Of a DNA stretch of 33,512 nt, positions 16,149 through 24,955 are shown piece after piece. Position 1 is the first letter of the stretch. Every line of letters begins with the position of its first letter. Source of the stretch: Chthoniobacteraceae bacterium (GTDB lineage Bacteria; Verrucomicrobiota; Verrucomicrobiia; Chthoniobacterales; Chthoniobacteraceae). The notes under the pieces are model-generated. The model was not told where the DNA came from, did no database searches, and worked only from the letters and a program-made list of their open reading frames with translations. The position numbers were made by a program, and so were the translations under genes. Where the stretch lies: the NCBI GenBank assembly GCA_947479475.1, contig CANJZW010000052.1:1-33512 (forward strand), read 5' to 3'.

Positions 16149-16340
16149 GGCGCCTCACTACCCGCCAAGCGGCATAAGACAACGCCTCAGAGATGTCATC
16201 TGCTAAGGTAGGGATACAGATGCAAAACGTCTTGCACGGAATGACCTGAGGCGATCAATCCTACAATAGTGCCAACGGTAACACGCATCCCTCGAATACA
16301 TGGCTTGCCTCCCATAACGTTGGGATTATGGGTTATACGT

Positions 16341-17087
16341 TTAAAAGAAGGCATAAGTAGATGTTATCTCTCTCAGAGCAAAAACGCAACTCCCCTGGTG
16401 TCTGAGTTGGGAAAACGGCCGGCGCTGCGCATCCATGCCGATGTTGTAGATCGGCACAATGTTCGGGTGCGCCAGATGTGCGAGTACTTCCGCTTCCTTG
16501 GAAAAGCGGGGATCCTCGCCTCCATAACTTACGGTGCTCACTTTGAGCGCGACCTGCCGTTTGAGTTGGGGATCCTCGCCAAAGTAGATTTGCCCCATTC
16601 CGCCACGCGCGATTTCTTTTACCAACTGATATTCCCCATGGTGTGCCGCCACCGAATTTGCTTCGTGCTGCACCACTGCCTGCGGTCCCGACCGTGTCAC
16701 GATGGTCGCCTTCGTGCTCACGCTGGAAGCACTCTTCGAAGCCGGGCGCTGAACAATGGTCACCGCCGAGGATCTGTTAGCACTCGCCACCTTCTCTTCC
16801 ACAACGAGCGTGAGCGAGCCCATCTGCACCGAAGCCGGATACTCCACCTCCACGCGCTCCGTGATCGGATGCCCGTTTACCAGAGTCCCTCCACCAAGGT
16901 CATCTACCTGTATGCGCTCAGCGGCAAGCCACAGCCAGGCATGTCTGGCGGCTACATCGTCACCGGAGACCGTGAACACATTGGCGGCTTCTTCCGTGCC
17001 GATCACAAACTGGGTCTCCCCAGAATCAAATGTGCTCAATATCCCGTTGGGGCCGTGCAGGGTGAGGGACCATTGTTTCATTGGCAT
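16341..17087 (-). pseudogene. FHA-serine/threonine kinase remnant, copy 2
   Basis: From ATG 17087 (alternative 17081) the frame gives 248 residues. An FHA domain spans about residues 15-85: FVIGTEEAANVF, DDVAARHAWLWL, VDDLGGGTLVNGHPI. After a Ser/Ala linker comes a kinase N-lobe with KEIARGGMGQIYFGE, the lysine strand VALKVS, and HPNIVPIYNIGMDAQRRPF. Similarity then stops abruptly (near 16425) and about 28 unrelated residues follow to the stop. The catalytic loop, DFG motif and C-lobe are missing, so it cannot phosphorylate. The FHA part is intact enough to fold and might still bind phosphothreonine, but decay is the simpler reading. Copy 1 lies at 9536-10092 in the same orientation. Confidence 0.7.
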
Positions 17088-17176
17088 TACATTTGCCGGA
17101 ATGGACAAAATGAGCAAGCGAGGGCTGGAGAACGCGGCTCCCTTGGCCCCGGGCCTTCTGTGATGCTTTAGGTATT

Positions 17177-17229
17177 AGCCTGAGGCGGATAGCCTGAGGC
17201 GGATAGCCTGAGGCGGATAGCCTGAGGCG
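17177..17229. repeat. 14-base tandem repeat, 3.8 copies
   Basis: The unit AGCCTGAGGCGGAT is repeated exactly three times (17177-17218), followed by eleven bases of a fourth copy. It lies between the FHA-kinase remnant and the 3' side of tRNA-Gly. The core CCTGAGGCG also occurs at 16245-16253, and its reverse complement CGCCTCAG at 16183-16190. There are no unique spacers, so it is not a CRISPR. Confidence 0.9.
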
Positions 17230-17249
17230 CTTTCCCCTTAAAAAGGGGG

Positions 17250-17322
17250 AGCGGGTGACGCGACTCGAACGCGCGACATCTTCCTTGGCAAGGAAGTGCT
17301 CTACCAACTGAGCTACACCCGC
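17250..17322 (-). tRNA. tRNA-Gly (anticodon GCC)
   Basis: The minus strand folds as a complete cloverleaf. The acceptor stem is GCGGGTG/CACCCGC, the D arm GCTC-AGTTGGTA-GAGC, and the anticodon arm CTTCC-TTGCCAA-GGAAG with GCC at the wobble to third positions. The T arm is GCGCG-TTCGAGT-CGCGT, closed by one G-U pair. The discriminator base is U and no CCA is encoded; CCCCC follows directly. It lies 65 bases beyond the accC stop and has its own promoter-like sequence. The 3' side is followed by a small CCCCTT/AAGGGG hairpin and the 14-base repeats, a typical setting for insertions beside a tRNA gene. Confidence 0.97.
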
Positions 17323-17337
17323 ATCAACTGTTCGCTA

Positions 17338-17365
17338 ACGATATCGAATCTGCGCAGGCTGACAA
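17338..17365 (-). promoter_or_regulatory. Sigma-70 type promoter for tRNA-Gly
   Basis: On the minus strand TTGTCA (17360-17365) and TATCGT (17338-17343) are separated by 16 bases, and the tRNA begins 15 bases after the -10 box. Spacing and match (5 of 6 and 4 of 6 to consensus) fit a housekeeping promoter. It lies between the accC stop and the tRNA. Confidence 0.5.
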
Positions 17366-17387
17366 GCACTTTGTTCAAAAGGCTGCC

Positions 17388-18761
17388 TTACTGACGATTC
17401 TTCCCAAACTCTGAGTTCCGGGCGTCAATCAGCTTGGAGACGAAGCCCGTATCGTATACGCCGCGAACGAAATCAGGGTCGTGCATGATGGCCTGCTGAA
17501 AGGGGATGGTGGTTTTGATGCCCTGCAAAATATATTCCCCGAGGGCGCGCCGCATTCTAGCGATTGCGTTTTCACGCGAAGTGCCCATCGCGATAACTTT
17601 GCCAATCATTGAATCATAGTGCGGCGGCACCGTGTAACCGGTGTAGGCATGAGAATCGATGCGGACGCCGCGGCCTCCGGGAGCATAGTACAGATTGATT
17701 TTGCCTGGACAGGGAGCGAAGTTATTGGAGGGATCTTCTGCATTGATCCTGCATTCGATCGCATGATAGCGGCGTTTTGCATCGCGGACATAGTGGGAAA
17801 GAGGTTCCCCGGCGGCGACCTTGATCTGTTCTTTCACGAGGTCTATCCCGTACGCTTCCTCGGTGATGCAATGCTCGACCTGGATTCGGGTATTCATTTC
17901 CATGAAGAAAAAGTTACCTGAATTGTCCACGAGATATTCAATGGTCCCGGCGCCCTCGTACTTGACGTGTTCAGCGAGGCGGACGGATGCCTCGCCCATG
18001 CGCTGGCGGAGGTCTTCGGTGAGAAGCGGGCTGGGGCATTCTTCGATGATCTTCTGGTTCCGGCGCTGCATGGAGCAGTCGCGTTCGCCGATATGCACCA
18101 CGTTGCCGTGGGAATCCGCCATGATCTGAAACTCGATATGGTGCGGGTTCTCGATGAGTTTTTCGATGTAAACGCCACTGTTGCCAAAGCACTTTTCCGC
18201 CTCCATCCGAGCGCTATGGAAGCCAGCGACCAGGGAGCCGTCGTTGTGGGCAGGGCGCATTCCCCGGCCGCCGCCACCCGCCACGGCCTTGATCATGACA
18301 GGGAAGCCGATTTCCCGGGCGATGCGAAGCGCTTCGTGCTCGGATTCGACTAGGCCGTTGGAGCCGGGAGTCACTGGGACACCCACGGCGCGAGCTGTGG
18401 CACGGGCAATATTTTTGTCCCCCATCGAACGGATAGCGGACGGGGATGGGCCGATGAACTTGATGTTGCAGCTGGCGCAGACCTCGGCGAAGTGCGCGTT
18501 TTCTGCCAGAAAACCGTACCCCGGGTGGATTGCATCAACGTTGCCGATTTCAGCGGCGGAGATGATCCGGTCAATTTTAAGATAGGACTGGCTGCTGGCG
18601 GCGGGTCCGATGCAAACGGCCTGGTCTGCGAGTTGGACGTGGAGGGAGTCGACATCCGCCTCGGAATAGACAGCGAGGGTCTTGATTCCCAATTCTTTAC
18701 AGGCGCGGATGACGCGCAAAGCGATTTCACCCCGGTTGGCGATCAGAACCTTGTTGAACAT
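17388..18761 (-). CDS. accC: Acetyl-CoA carboxylase, biotin carboxylase subunit
   Basis: The product has 457 residues, normal for AccC, which uses ATP and bicarbonate to carboxylate the biotin on AccB in the first step of fatty acid synthesis in the cytoplasm. The N-terminal domain begins [20 protein letters not shown] and includes [10 protein letters not shown]. The ATP-grasp part shows [14 protein letters not shown] with the glycine-rich loop and [13 protein letters not shown] with the catalytic Glu-Asn-Arg set. The C-terminal domain contains the ECRINAEDP motif. It lies 104 bases after accB on the same strand, the usual accB-accC order. No accA or accD is in the window, which is common because they often sit elsewhere. 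Confidence 0.98.
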   Translation of the reverse strand: MFNKVLIANRGEIALRVIRACKELGIKTLAVYSEADVDSLHVQLADQAVCIGPAASSQSYLKIDRIISAAEIGNVDAIHPGYGFLAENAHFAEVCASCNIKFIGPSPSAIRSMGDKNIARATARAVGVPVTPGSNGLVESEHEALRIAREIGFPVMIKAVAGGGGRGMRPAHNDGSLVAGFHSARMEAEKCFGNSGVYIEKLIENPHHIEFQIMADSHGNVVHIGERDCSMQRRNQKIIEECPSPLLTEDLRQRMGEASVRLAEHVKYEGAGTIEYLVDNSGNFFFMEMNTRIQVEHCITEEAYGIDLVKEQIKVAAGEPLSHYVRDAKRRYHAIECRINAEDPSNNFAPCPGKINLYYAPGGRGVRIDSHAYTGYTVPPHYDSMIGKVIAMGTSRENAIARMRRALGEYILQGIKTTIPFQQAIMHDPDFVRGVYDTGFVSKLIDARNSEFGKNRQ

Positions 18762-18865
18762 GGGAAAAGAGAAATAAGAGACAAAAAGAGAAGGGAGGCT
18801 GGAGGAGAAGCTCCAATCCGAGCGGGCCGCGGCGGGTGAAACGGCCGACGCAGGAAAAGAGGGGC

Positions 18866-19312
18866 TTAGCGCAGGCGGAAAAGCGGCTGGCCGTACTGAA
18901 CGGGTTTGCCATTTTCAGCGAGAACTTCCACCACGATGCCAGCGGTCTCGGCCTTGATTTCATTCATGACCTTCATCGCCTCGATAATGCAAATGACCGA
19001 ATCGGGCGTGATCTGCTGGCCGACGGAGACAAACGCGGGGGAGTCTGGCGAAGCGGCTGAGTAGAAGGTGCCTACCATCGGAGACTGGATGTCGTGAGAC
19101 GGTTCCTGTGCGGCCGCTGCTACAGGAGCGGCCGGTGCGGGAAGCGCCTGCGGTGCGCCCTGTGGAAGGGCCATCGGATGGTGGCTGTAAACGGGAAGAG
19201 CGTCGGCCCCCCGTTTCAGGCTGATTTTAAAACCTTCCTGCTCCAAGGCGAATTCGGAGAGGTCGTTTTTGCGAAAGAGAGCGATGAGCTCTTTGATGTC
19301 TTTGAGTTCCAA
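18866..19312 (-). CDS. accB: Acetyl-CoA carboxylase biotin carboxyl carrier protein
   Basis: The product has 148 residues. The N-terminal [13 protein letters not shown] part is typical of AccB, followed by a Pro/Ala-rich linker (about residues 45-70, with several APA and AAA runs). The biotinyl domain follows (about 75-148), with the modified lysine in [12 protein letters not shown] and the usual C-terminal GQPLFRLR. The start codon is TTG at 19312-19310: it lies 8 bases after a strong GGAGG Shine-Dalgarno sequence (19321-19325), one of the few clear ones in this window, and the protein from here matches the family start exactly. It forms an operon with accC. Confidence 0.97.
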   Translation of the reverse strand: MELKDIKELIALFRKNDLSEFALEQEGFKISLKRGADALPVYSHHPMALPQGAPQALPAPAAPVAAAAQEPSHDIQSPMVGTFYSAASPDSPAFVSVGQQITPDSVICIIEAMKVMNEIKAETAGIVVEVLAENGKPVQYGQPLFRLR

Positions 19313-19338
19313 GATAGAGGCCTCCGGTAAAAAAGGGG

Positions 19339-19368
19339 AGTGTAGCGGGTAGGGTTTCTCTGGGTCAA
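19339..19368 (-). promoter_or_regulatory. Sigma-70 type promoter for accB-accC
   Basis: On the minus strand TTGACC (19363-19368) and TACACT (19339-19344) are separated by 18 bases. Transcription from here would start about 20 bases before the TTG start of accB, just leaving room for its GGAGG site. This suggests accBC is expressed independently of the glycan genes upstream. Confidence 0.55.
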
Positions 19369-19409
19369 GCCATGGGAAACGATGAGAACCAAAGAGAAGG
19401 TCGTCTGGA

Positions 19410-20468
19410 CTAGGCCATGCGCTGCTCCCAGCTCTCCACCATTTCCTCCAGCGAACGTTTCAGGGAAAAGCCGAGGGTCCAGTGAGGGTAATGCGACTTC
19501 AGTTTTGAGAGGTCGCTGTAGTAACAAATATGGTCCCCCAGGCGAGCTGCATCGGAGTACGTGCTCACTTGGGCGATCCCCGTGAGGGCTTCGACGGCGG
19601 TGAAAGCCTCCAAAATGGAGCAGGAGTTGTCCTTGCCGCCCCCCAGATTGTAAACCTCGGCAGATCGCGGGGCTTTGAAAAACTCCCAGACAAAGTGGGC
19701 CACGTCCGTGCTGTGAATATTGTCCCGCACCTGTTTGCCCTTGTACCCGAACACTGTGTAGGGGCGGCGCTCGAGGTTGCAGCGCACCAGATAGCTCAGA
19801 AATCCGTGTAACTGCACGCCGGAATGGTTGGGGCCGGTGAGGCAGCCCCCCCGCAAGCAGCAGGTGGGCATGCCAAAGTAGCGGCCGTATTCCTGGACCA
19901 AAATGTCTGAGGCCAGTTTTGAAGCGCCAAACAGAGAGTGTTTGCACTGGTCCACCGAGAAACTTTCTGGAATCCCGTTTGCGTAGGCTGGGTCGGCAAA
20001 GTCCCACCGGGTTTCCAGTTCGTGTAACGCAACGGAATTGGGACGGTCTCCATAGACCTTGTTAGTGGAAAAATGAATAAAGGGCGCCTCCGGGCAAAAA
20101 CGGCGGGCAGCTTCCAGCAGGTTCAGCGTGCCGACGGCGTTAGTGTCAAAATCATCGAAGGGGATGGCCGCCGCCAGATCGTGGGAGGGTTGGGCCGCCG
20201 CATGAACGATGGCGGCCGGTCTCAGTTCATCGACAAGAAGCAGGATGCGCTCGCGGTCGCGCACATCAAGGGCGTGCACGGTCAGGCTTGGAATCAACCC
20301 CAGAAGACGATCCCTGTTCCAGGTGGTGTCGCCTTGGGGGCCGAAAAAAACCGCCCTCTGATTGTTGTCGACCCCGTGGATTTCATATCCCTGCTGCGCA
20401 AAAAACAGGCAAATCTCGGAGCCGATCAATCCCGAGGAACCTGTGACAAGGATACGTTTTGAGGACAT
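19410..20468 (-). CDS. NAD-dependent epimerase (extended SDR, CDP-paratose 2-epimerase-like)
   Basis: The product has 352 residues. The Rossmann motif TGSSGLIG is at residues 9-16, followed by the acidic GVDNN end of strand 2. [10 protein letters not shown] is a motif I associate with CDP-paratose/tyvelose 2-epimerases, and the C-terminal half contains [13 protein letters not shown] and VYNLGGG. It should interconvert a nucleotide-bound sugar in the cytoplasm for surface glycan synthesis. The catalytic YxxxK site reads SLFGASK, with Phe in place of the Tyr. I recall some close relatives with Phe too, so this may be a subfamily trait rather than damage. It is the last of four closely spaced glycan genes (7 bases from the GT2), with a 97-base gap before accB. 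Confidence 0.85.
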   Translation of the reverse strand: MSSKRILVTGSSGLIGSEICLFFAQQGYEIHGVDNNQRAVFFGPQGDTTWNRDRLLGLIPSLTVHALDVRDRERILLLVDELRPAAIVHAAAQPSHDLAAAIPFDDFDTNAVGTLNLLEAARRFCPEAPFIHFSTNKVYGDRPNSVALHELETRWDFADPAYANGIPESFSVDQCKHSLFGASKLASDILVQEYGRYFGMPTCCLRGGCLTGPNHSGVQLHGFLSYLVRCNLERRPYTVFGYKGKQVRDNIHSTDVAHFVWEFFKAPRSAEVYNLGGGKDNSCSILEAFTAVEALTGIAQVSTYSDAARLGDHICYYSDLSKLKSHYPHWTLGFSLKRSLEEMVESWEQRMA

Positions 20469-20475
20469 TTTTTGC

Positions 20476-21282
20476 TTAAAGAGGGGAGGAATTCGGGTGC
20501 GGAGCCGTGAGAAGCCCCGAAATGGGGTCCGCCGCCGGCTTTTTGTAGTCTCCGCGACTGAGGGTTTTTTCCAGCCAGCAGTAAAGGCAGATAAACAAAT
20601 AGCGGCTGCCCATTTCAGCGATTTTAAGTTTGGCCACCCCGAAACGGCGGTTGCGCCAGGTGATGGGAATGACCTTCCACGAGTAACCGCGGACGATCGC
20701 CTTGAGGGGAAGTTCGACCGTCAGGTTAAAATGTTGGGAAAGGATGGGGGCAACGCCGGTAATCACCGAACGGCGGTAGGCTTTAAAAGCGTTGGTGGTG
20801 TCGTTCAGTTTGATGCGGAAAAGAACCCGGATGAAGAGGTTGAAGATCCGGTTCAGGAAAAGCTTGATCCAGGGGTAGTCGATCACTCCCCCGCCACGCA
20901 TAAAACGGCTGCCAAATACGCAGTCATACCCCTCGTTCAAAATTTCCCAGTAGCGCACCACATCCCGGCAGTCGTCGGACTCGTCCGCCATCATCACCAC
21001 GACCGCATCGCCGCGCATGGAAGCAAATCCGTGCTGGATGGCGCGTCCAAAGCCGTTCAGACCGGTGTTTCTCACCGGCCGGACTTCTGGGATTTCACGG
21101 GCGATTTCCTCCAGCACCGCCCAAGTCGAGTCTGTGGAACCGTCATCCACCACAACGATTTCGTGGGGGACTTTTCTCAGGGCCAACTCCACGTGGAGAT
21201 GCCGGAGTGTGGACGGCATGGCGCCCTCCTCATTGCGGGCGGGGATGACGATGGAGAGCAGGGAAAGCGGGGATGCATTCAC
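20476..21282 (-). CDS. GT2 family glycosyltransferase (dolichyl-phosphate mannose synthase-like)
   Basis: The product has 268 residues with a GT-A fold: [11 protein letters not shown] at the N-terminus, [12 protein letters not shown] for nucleotide binding, then VMMADESDD in the place of the metal-binding DxD region, and GSRFMRGG. The second half contains [11 protein letters not shown] and [12 protein letters not shown], as in polyprenyl-phosphate mannose/glucose synthase relatives. Hydrophobic stretches near 140-160 and 225-240 may associate with the membrane rather than span it. It lies between two NAD-dependent epimerases with gaps of 7 and 15 bases, so a three-gene unit making and loading one unusual sugar is likely. 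Sugar and acceptor cannot be read from sequence. Confidence 0.88.
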   Translation of the reverse strand: MNASPLSLLSIVIPARNEEGAMPSTLRHLHVELALRKVPHEIVVVDDGSTDSTWAVLEEIAREIPEVRPVRNTGLNGFGRAIQHGFASMRGDAVVVMMADESDDCRDVVRYWEILNEGYDCVFGSRFMRGGGVIDYPWIKLFLNRIFNLFIRVLFRIKLNDTTNAFKAYRRSVITGVAPILSQHFNLTVELPLKAIVRGYSWKVIPITWRNRRFGVAKLKIAEMGSRYLFICLYCWLEKTLSRGDYKKPAADPISGLLTAPHPNSSPL

Positions 21283-21297
21283 GGCGTTAGGCTTTCT

Positions 21298-22353
21298 TCA
21301 GGGAGTACACAGGTCCAGCCATTGGGGATTTGCTAGGGCGTGCCCGGCGATTTCCTCAACAATGGACTCAGCGTTTCTCCTAGGATGCCACTGCCAGGTC
21401 TCTTTTGCCAGCCCAGAGTCGAGCACGACCCAGGGAAGGTCATAAGGCCGTTCCTGCGGGTCGGCGGCGACCGAATGCGCGCCCAGCCTTTCAGTGCACC
21501 AACGGCTGAGTTGACTTAGGGACATCGCGCTTGGAGCGCCTCCGGACACGTTAAACACGCGGGTTTTTTGCTGGGCGGCTCCGGCATCGAACTGCTGGAG
21601 AAGCAAGGAAACCAGATCCGAGGGGTGCAGGCAGTCGCGCACCTGGTAGCCGTGTCCGCCAAACCCGATGTATTTGAGGGGCAGCTTGGCGGCCCAGCGA
21701 TGGATCCAGAAGGAAAAGATGCCTTGGTCGGCTTTGCCAAACTGGCCGGCCCCGGCGAGAACGCCGCAGCGGTTGAGCCAGACAGGAAAGCCGAAGGCCT
21801 CGCCAAATTCGAGGGCGAGGGTTTCCGCGCACAATTTGGAGGCGCCGTACAGGGAAACGGGCGCAGTACTCGGGAAAGCTTCTGAAACACCCTGGCTGAA
21901 TCCGGACCCAGTTTCAGGAGTAAACGCTTGGTTTGTGACCGTGAGGGGAATGCCGCACAGGGGTTTGATTCCGTAGACTCGGCTTGTGGAAAGGAGCGTG
22001 AAAACGGCGGCGTGGCGCCGGCAAAACTCCAGCATCGGAACGGTGCTGAAAAGGTTGTTGTTGAGCAGATCTCCCGCGGAGGATCCTCCTGAAATGCCCG
22101 CGAGCACGGAGGGTTCCGCGGCGGCATCGATCAGCCAGTCTGCCGCCGGGAAGTTTTGGAGAACCGAGGGGTCGCGGAGGTCCGCTACAGTGATCTCGCA
22201 CCCGAGGGCGCGCAGGGGCGCGAGGTTGGTTTCGGAGCCTGGCCGGGAGAGGTTATCCACCCCAGAAATACGAATCCCCTCGCGCGCTTGCAGGAGCCCG
22301 CGCGCGAGGTGGCTTCCTGCGAAGCCGCAGATTCCGGTAATGAGAATCCGCAT
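21298..22353 (-). CDS. NAD-dependent epimerase/dehydratase (extended SDR)
   Basis: The product has 351 residues. It begins MRILITGICGFAGSHLA with the TGxxGxxG dinucleotide motif, followed by SGVDNL. The catalytic serine region is LLSTSRVYG, and the active-site motif is canonical, SLYGASK. The C-terminal half has GFGGHGYQVRDCLH and VFNVSGG, closely parallel to the other epimerase of this cassette, so the two are probably old paralogues acting on related nucleotide sugars. It lies 6 bases after the TMTC-like gene and 15 bases before the GT2. Substrate is unknown; a CDP- or UDP-sugar is plausible. Confidence 0.87.
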   Translation of the reverse strand: MRILITGICGFAGSHLARGLLQAREGIRISGVDNLSRPGSETNLAPLRALGCEITVADLRDPSVLQNFPAADWLIDAAAEPSVLAGISGGSSAGDLLNNNLFSTVPMLEFCRRHAAVFTLLSTSRVYGIKPLCGIPLTVTNQAFTPETGSGFSQGVSEAFPSTAPVSLYGASKLCAETLALEFGEAFGFPVWLNRCGVLAGAGQFGKADQGIFSFWIHRWAAKLPLKYIGFGGHGYQVRDCLHPSDLVSLLLQQFDAGAAQQKTRVFNVSGGAPSAMSLSQLSRWCTERLGAHSVAADPQERPYDLPWVVLDSGLAKETWQWHPRRNAESIVEEIAGHALANPQWLDLCTP

Positions 22354-22359
22354 GAAAAC

Positions 22360-24783
22360 CTACTGTCCGGGGATGGGTTCGCGGTAGGGCTTTTCTTCTT
22401 TGTATAGGGCCAATCGAGCGCGCAGTGCGTCCGCCTGAGGGGAGGTCTTGCCTTGGGGCAGGATCTCGATCGCCTTCGTGACGAGCTCGCAGGCCTCTGA
22501 AAAGCGACTGCTCTGGGCGTACGCGGCGGCGAGCGCGTCGAGGAATGCGGGTTCCTTGCCTTGGGTGAGCTCCATTCCGCGTTTTGCAAGGTCCACGGGT
22601 TCGAATGTCCGGCGCACAGCCGGGTCCGGGTGCGTGGCCATGATCCAGGCAAGGCGGTAGAGGGTTGGAAGGTCGTTCGGGCTCTTTTCGAGCGCCGTTT
22701 TCCAGACCTGAACCGCAGACGCCCCATTGCCAGCCTTGATCAGGGCTTCTGCAAGATTCCGGTAGGCTTCAATGTAGTTTGGATCGATGTTGACGGCCTG
22801 AGTGTAGAGGCGCATCGGTTCGTCTTTTTCTCCCTTTGTCCCCAACAGGCTGGCCAGATTGTTGCAGGCGCGCGCATGCCGCGGGTCGCTTTCGATCGCA
22901 CGGCGGAAACTGGCGATGGCTTCGTCGACCTTGCCCTGTCTGTAGAGGGCGTTCCCGATGCTAAAGTGCGCCTCAGCAAACCGGGGTTGTAGACGCACGG
23001 CGGCCTGGAAATGGACCATGGCCTTCTGAAGGCTCTCGGGGTCGGTCTTGGTTTCGCTCAGGATCAGGCCCAAATTGTAGTGGGACTCAATATCGTTGGC
23101 GTCCAAAGAAATCGCCTTTTCAAAACTCACCGCCGCCTCTTCGTAATTGCGGTTCTGGGTAAGTACACTGGCCAGATTGCGATGCATCAGCCCCCAGGTC
23201 GGGTGTTCGGCCGCCGCCTTGGCTTGGAGCGTGATGGCTTCCGGCAATTCGCCCTTGCTGCGTAATAGGACACTCAGGTTGTTGAGGGAGCCGACGAGGT
23301 GGGGGTTGAGGCGGATGGCATCTCTGAAGAGCCGCTCTGCTTCTTTTCGAAGCTCCTGAGCCTTTTCGGGCGTCTCCCTAAGGGCCCGGGCCTGGTAGGC
23401 GGAGGCCAGCTTTTCATCGGCGTAATCGTTGTCCTTAGTGACCTTCAGGGAGTGCGTCCACAGGGATTCGTCGTCCTTCCAGATGGCGGTTTGCTGGGCT
23501 GCAGCGACGGACAACAAGGCGACGACGGCTACGCCGGCGACGGCGGCAGTCTGCTTTTGGAGCTGCGTGCTCACGAGGGAGCCGAACACCCAGGCGATCG
23601 CGATTCCGAGGCCGATTTGCGGGAGGTACGTGTAGCGATCCGCGGCGATCTGAATGCCTCCCGGGACCAGTCCGATGACTGGCAAAAGGGTGCCCAAAAA
23701 CCAAAGCCATCCGAGCAGGAAGGAGGGTTGCTTTTTCCTCCAGGACCAGGCTAGCCAGCTCAAAACAAGAAGCACGGCGACCGAACCCGCCACTTTCCAA
23801 AGGGCAGGGCCTTCCACGACAAAGGGGTAATGCGGGGAGAGATTGACCGGAATGAACAACTGCTTGAAGTAGTTCACATAGGAAACTGGAATGTACTCCA
23901 GCCTGGGCAGCAGCGGCAGGATCGGAATCGGGCGGAAGGGGGTGCCGACCGCAAAAACGGCGCCAATGGCGGAGGCAAAAGCCATGATAAAGAGCGGTAG
24001 TTTCTCTCTGATCAGGGGAATGGCCTGCTTTAGCGTGGGCTGCCAGTTGCCGGAAACGGCCGGTTCGATGTCCAAACGGTTGAGCGGCCAGATGTCTAGC
24101 AGCAGGAAAACGAAGGGAAGGGTCACCAGCATGGGTTTTGCCAAGAGTCCCAGGGCAAACAGGATGCACAGTAGGACGTGGCGCTTCCGGGAGGCGCTTT
24201 TTTCCGCATAAAACCCGTAGGCCCAGAGGGTCGCCATCAGAAAGAGGCCGCTTAGCACGTCTTTACGCTCGGTCACCCAGGCGACGGACTCCGCCCGCAG
24301 GGGGTGGACTGCAAAAATGGCGGCGGCAAAGGCGCTGCGCCAGACCGAGCCAGTCAGTTTGCGCAGGGCGAGAAACAGAAGGGCGGCTGCGGCACCGTGC
24401 AGAAGGACGTTGTGGAGGTGGAACCAGCCCGCAGCGTCGGGGCCTTTTTTCCCAGCCAACTGAGCCGGCAAACCAGAGAAGCTGGAGTCAAAGATGAAAG
24501 ACCAACTGGTGAGTGGGTGCCACTGACCGACGTGGCTGTGAGAGACGGCCCACCAGATGCTGGAGAGGCTCAGCCCTTCGCGCACTGCCGGGATTTCCAG
24601 AATATACTGGTTGTCGTCGTAGCTCAGGAAGGTGAAGTTTCTTGCCTCGCCAAACACCGCCAGAACCAGAAGGAAAAGGCCTGCGGCCAAGAGGGGGATC
24701 TGATTGCGGCTCAGAATGTCAAGGAAGGAGCTGTTGGAGGAGGCGCTGGGATTTCCCTTTTTTTGTTTAGACGAAGATTCCAC
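22360..24783 (-). CDS. TMTC/GT105-like membrane glycosyltransferase with C-terminal TPRs
   Basis: The product has 807 residues from a GTG start at 24783. After a short Ser/Lys-rich cytoplasmic tail come about ten membrane segments (residues 28 to about 440). The first outer loop has NFTFLSYDDNQYI, whose adjacent Asp pair is the likely GT-C catalytic site. WHPLTSWSFIFD and HPLRAESVAWVTERKDVLSG are hallmarks of the TMTC (DUF1736) family of O-mannosyltransferases that use lipid-linked sugars. The remaining half is a series of TPRs (for example AISLDANDIESHYNLGL and AIESDPRHARACNNLA) that probably bind acceptor proteins outside the membrane. It heads the four-gene cassette and has a promoter-like site upstream. 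Inferred role: attach to exported proteins the sugar made by the three genes that follow. Confidence 0.85.
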   Translation of the reverse strand: MESSSKQKKGNPSASSNSSFLDILSRNQIPLLAAGLFLLVLAVFGEARNFTFLSYDDNQYILEIPAVREGLSLSSIWWAVSHSHVGQWHPLTSWSFIFDSSFSGLPAQLAGKKGPDAAGWFHLHNVLLHGAAAALLFLALRKLTGSVWRSAFAAAIFAVHPLRAESVAWVTERKDVLSGLFLMATLWAYGFYAEKSASRKRHVLLCILFALGLLAKPMLVTLPFVFLLLDIWPLNRLDIEPAVSGNWQPTLKQAIPLIREKLPLFIMAFASAIGAVFAVGTPFRPIPILPLLPRLEYIPVSYVNYFKQLFIPVNLSPHYPFVVEGPALWKVAGSVAVLLVLSWLAWSWRKKQPSFLLGWLWFLGTLLPVIGLVPGGIQIAADRYTYLPQIGLGIAIAWVFGSLVSTQLQKQTAAVAGVAVVALLSVAAAQQTAIWKDDESLWTHSLKVTKDNDYADEKLASAYQARALRETPEKAQELRKEAERLFRDAIRLNPHLVGSLNNLSVLLRSKGELPEAITLQAKAAAEHPTWGLMHRNLASVLTQNRNYEEAAVSFEKAISLDANDIESHYNLGLILSETKTDPESLQKAMVHFQAAVRLQPRFAEAHFSIGNALYRQGKVDEAIASFRRAIESDPRHARACNNLASLLGTKGEKDEPMRLYTQAVNIDPNYIEAYRNLAEALIKAGNGASAVQVWKTALEKSPNDLPTLYRLAWIMATHPDPAVRRTFEPVDLAKRGMELTQGKEPAFLDALAAAYAQSSRFSEACELVTKAIEILPQGKTSPQADALRARLALYKEEKPYREPIPGQ

Positions 24784-24855
24784 GGGAGATTTTTTGGGTG
24801 GGGATATGGGTGGGACACCGTTGAAGCTAATGAAACACTAGCCAACACACCGTCA

Positions 24856-24883
24856 CCTATAACACACAATCAGAGCTGTTCAA
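24856..24883 (-). promoter_or_regulatory. Sigma-70 type promoter for the glycan cassette
   Basis: On the minus strand TTGAAC (24878-24883) and TATAGG (24856-24861) are spaced by 16 bases, about 72 bases before the GTG start of the TMTC-like gene. The rest of the 172-base divergent region up to the plus-strand gene at 24956 shows no promoter I would defend for that gene. Confidence 0.45.
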
Positions 24884-24955
24884 GGGGGCCGCTTGCAGGA
24901 AACGGCATCTTTTTTCTAAGCAAGCTAGTGAACTCGGGTGGTTCTCCTAACTGCC

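Noticed and set aside
17177..17229. Possible CRISPR array
   Set aside because: The 14-base units are directly adjacent, with no spacers and no cas genes; it is a simple tandem repeat.
17234..17248. Hairpin CCCCTT-AAA-AAGGGG after tRNA-Gly as a terminator
   Set aside because: The stem is only six pairs and no T-run follows on the minus strand, so I would not annotate an intrinsic terminator.
20362..21336. Plus-strand open frame of about 320 codons
   Set aside because: It is antisense to the GT2 gene, which has clear motifs; the antisense product has none.
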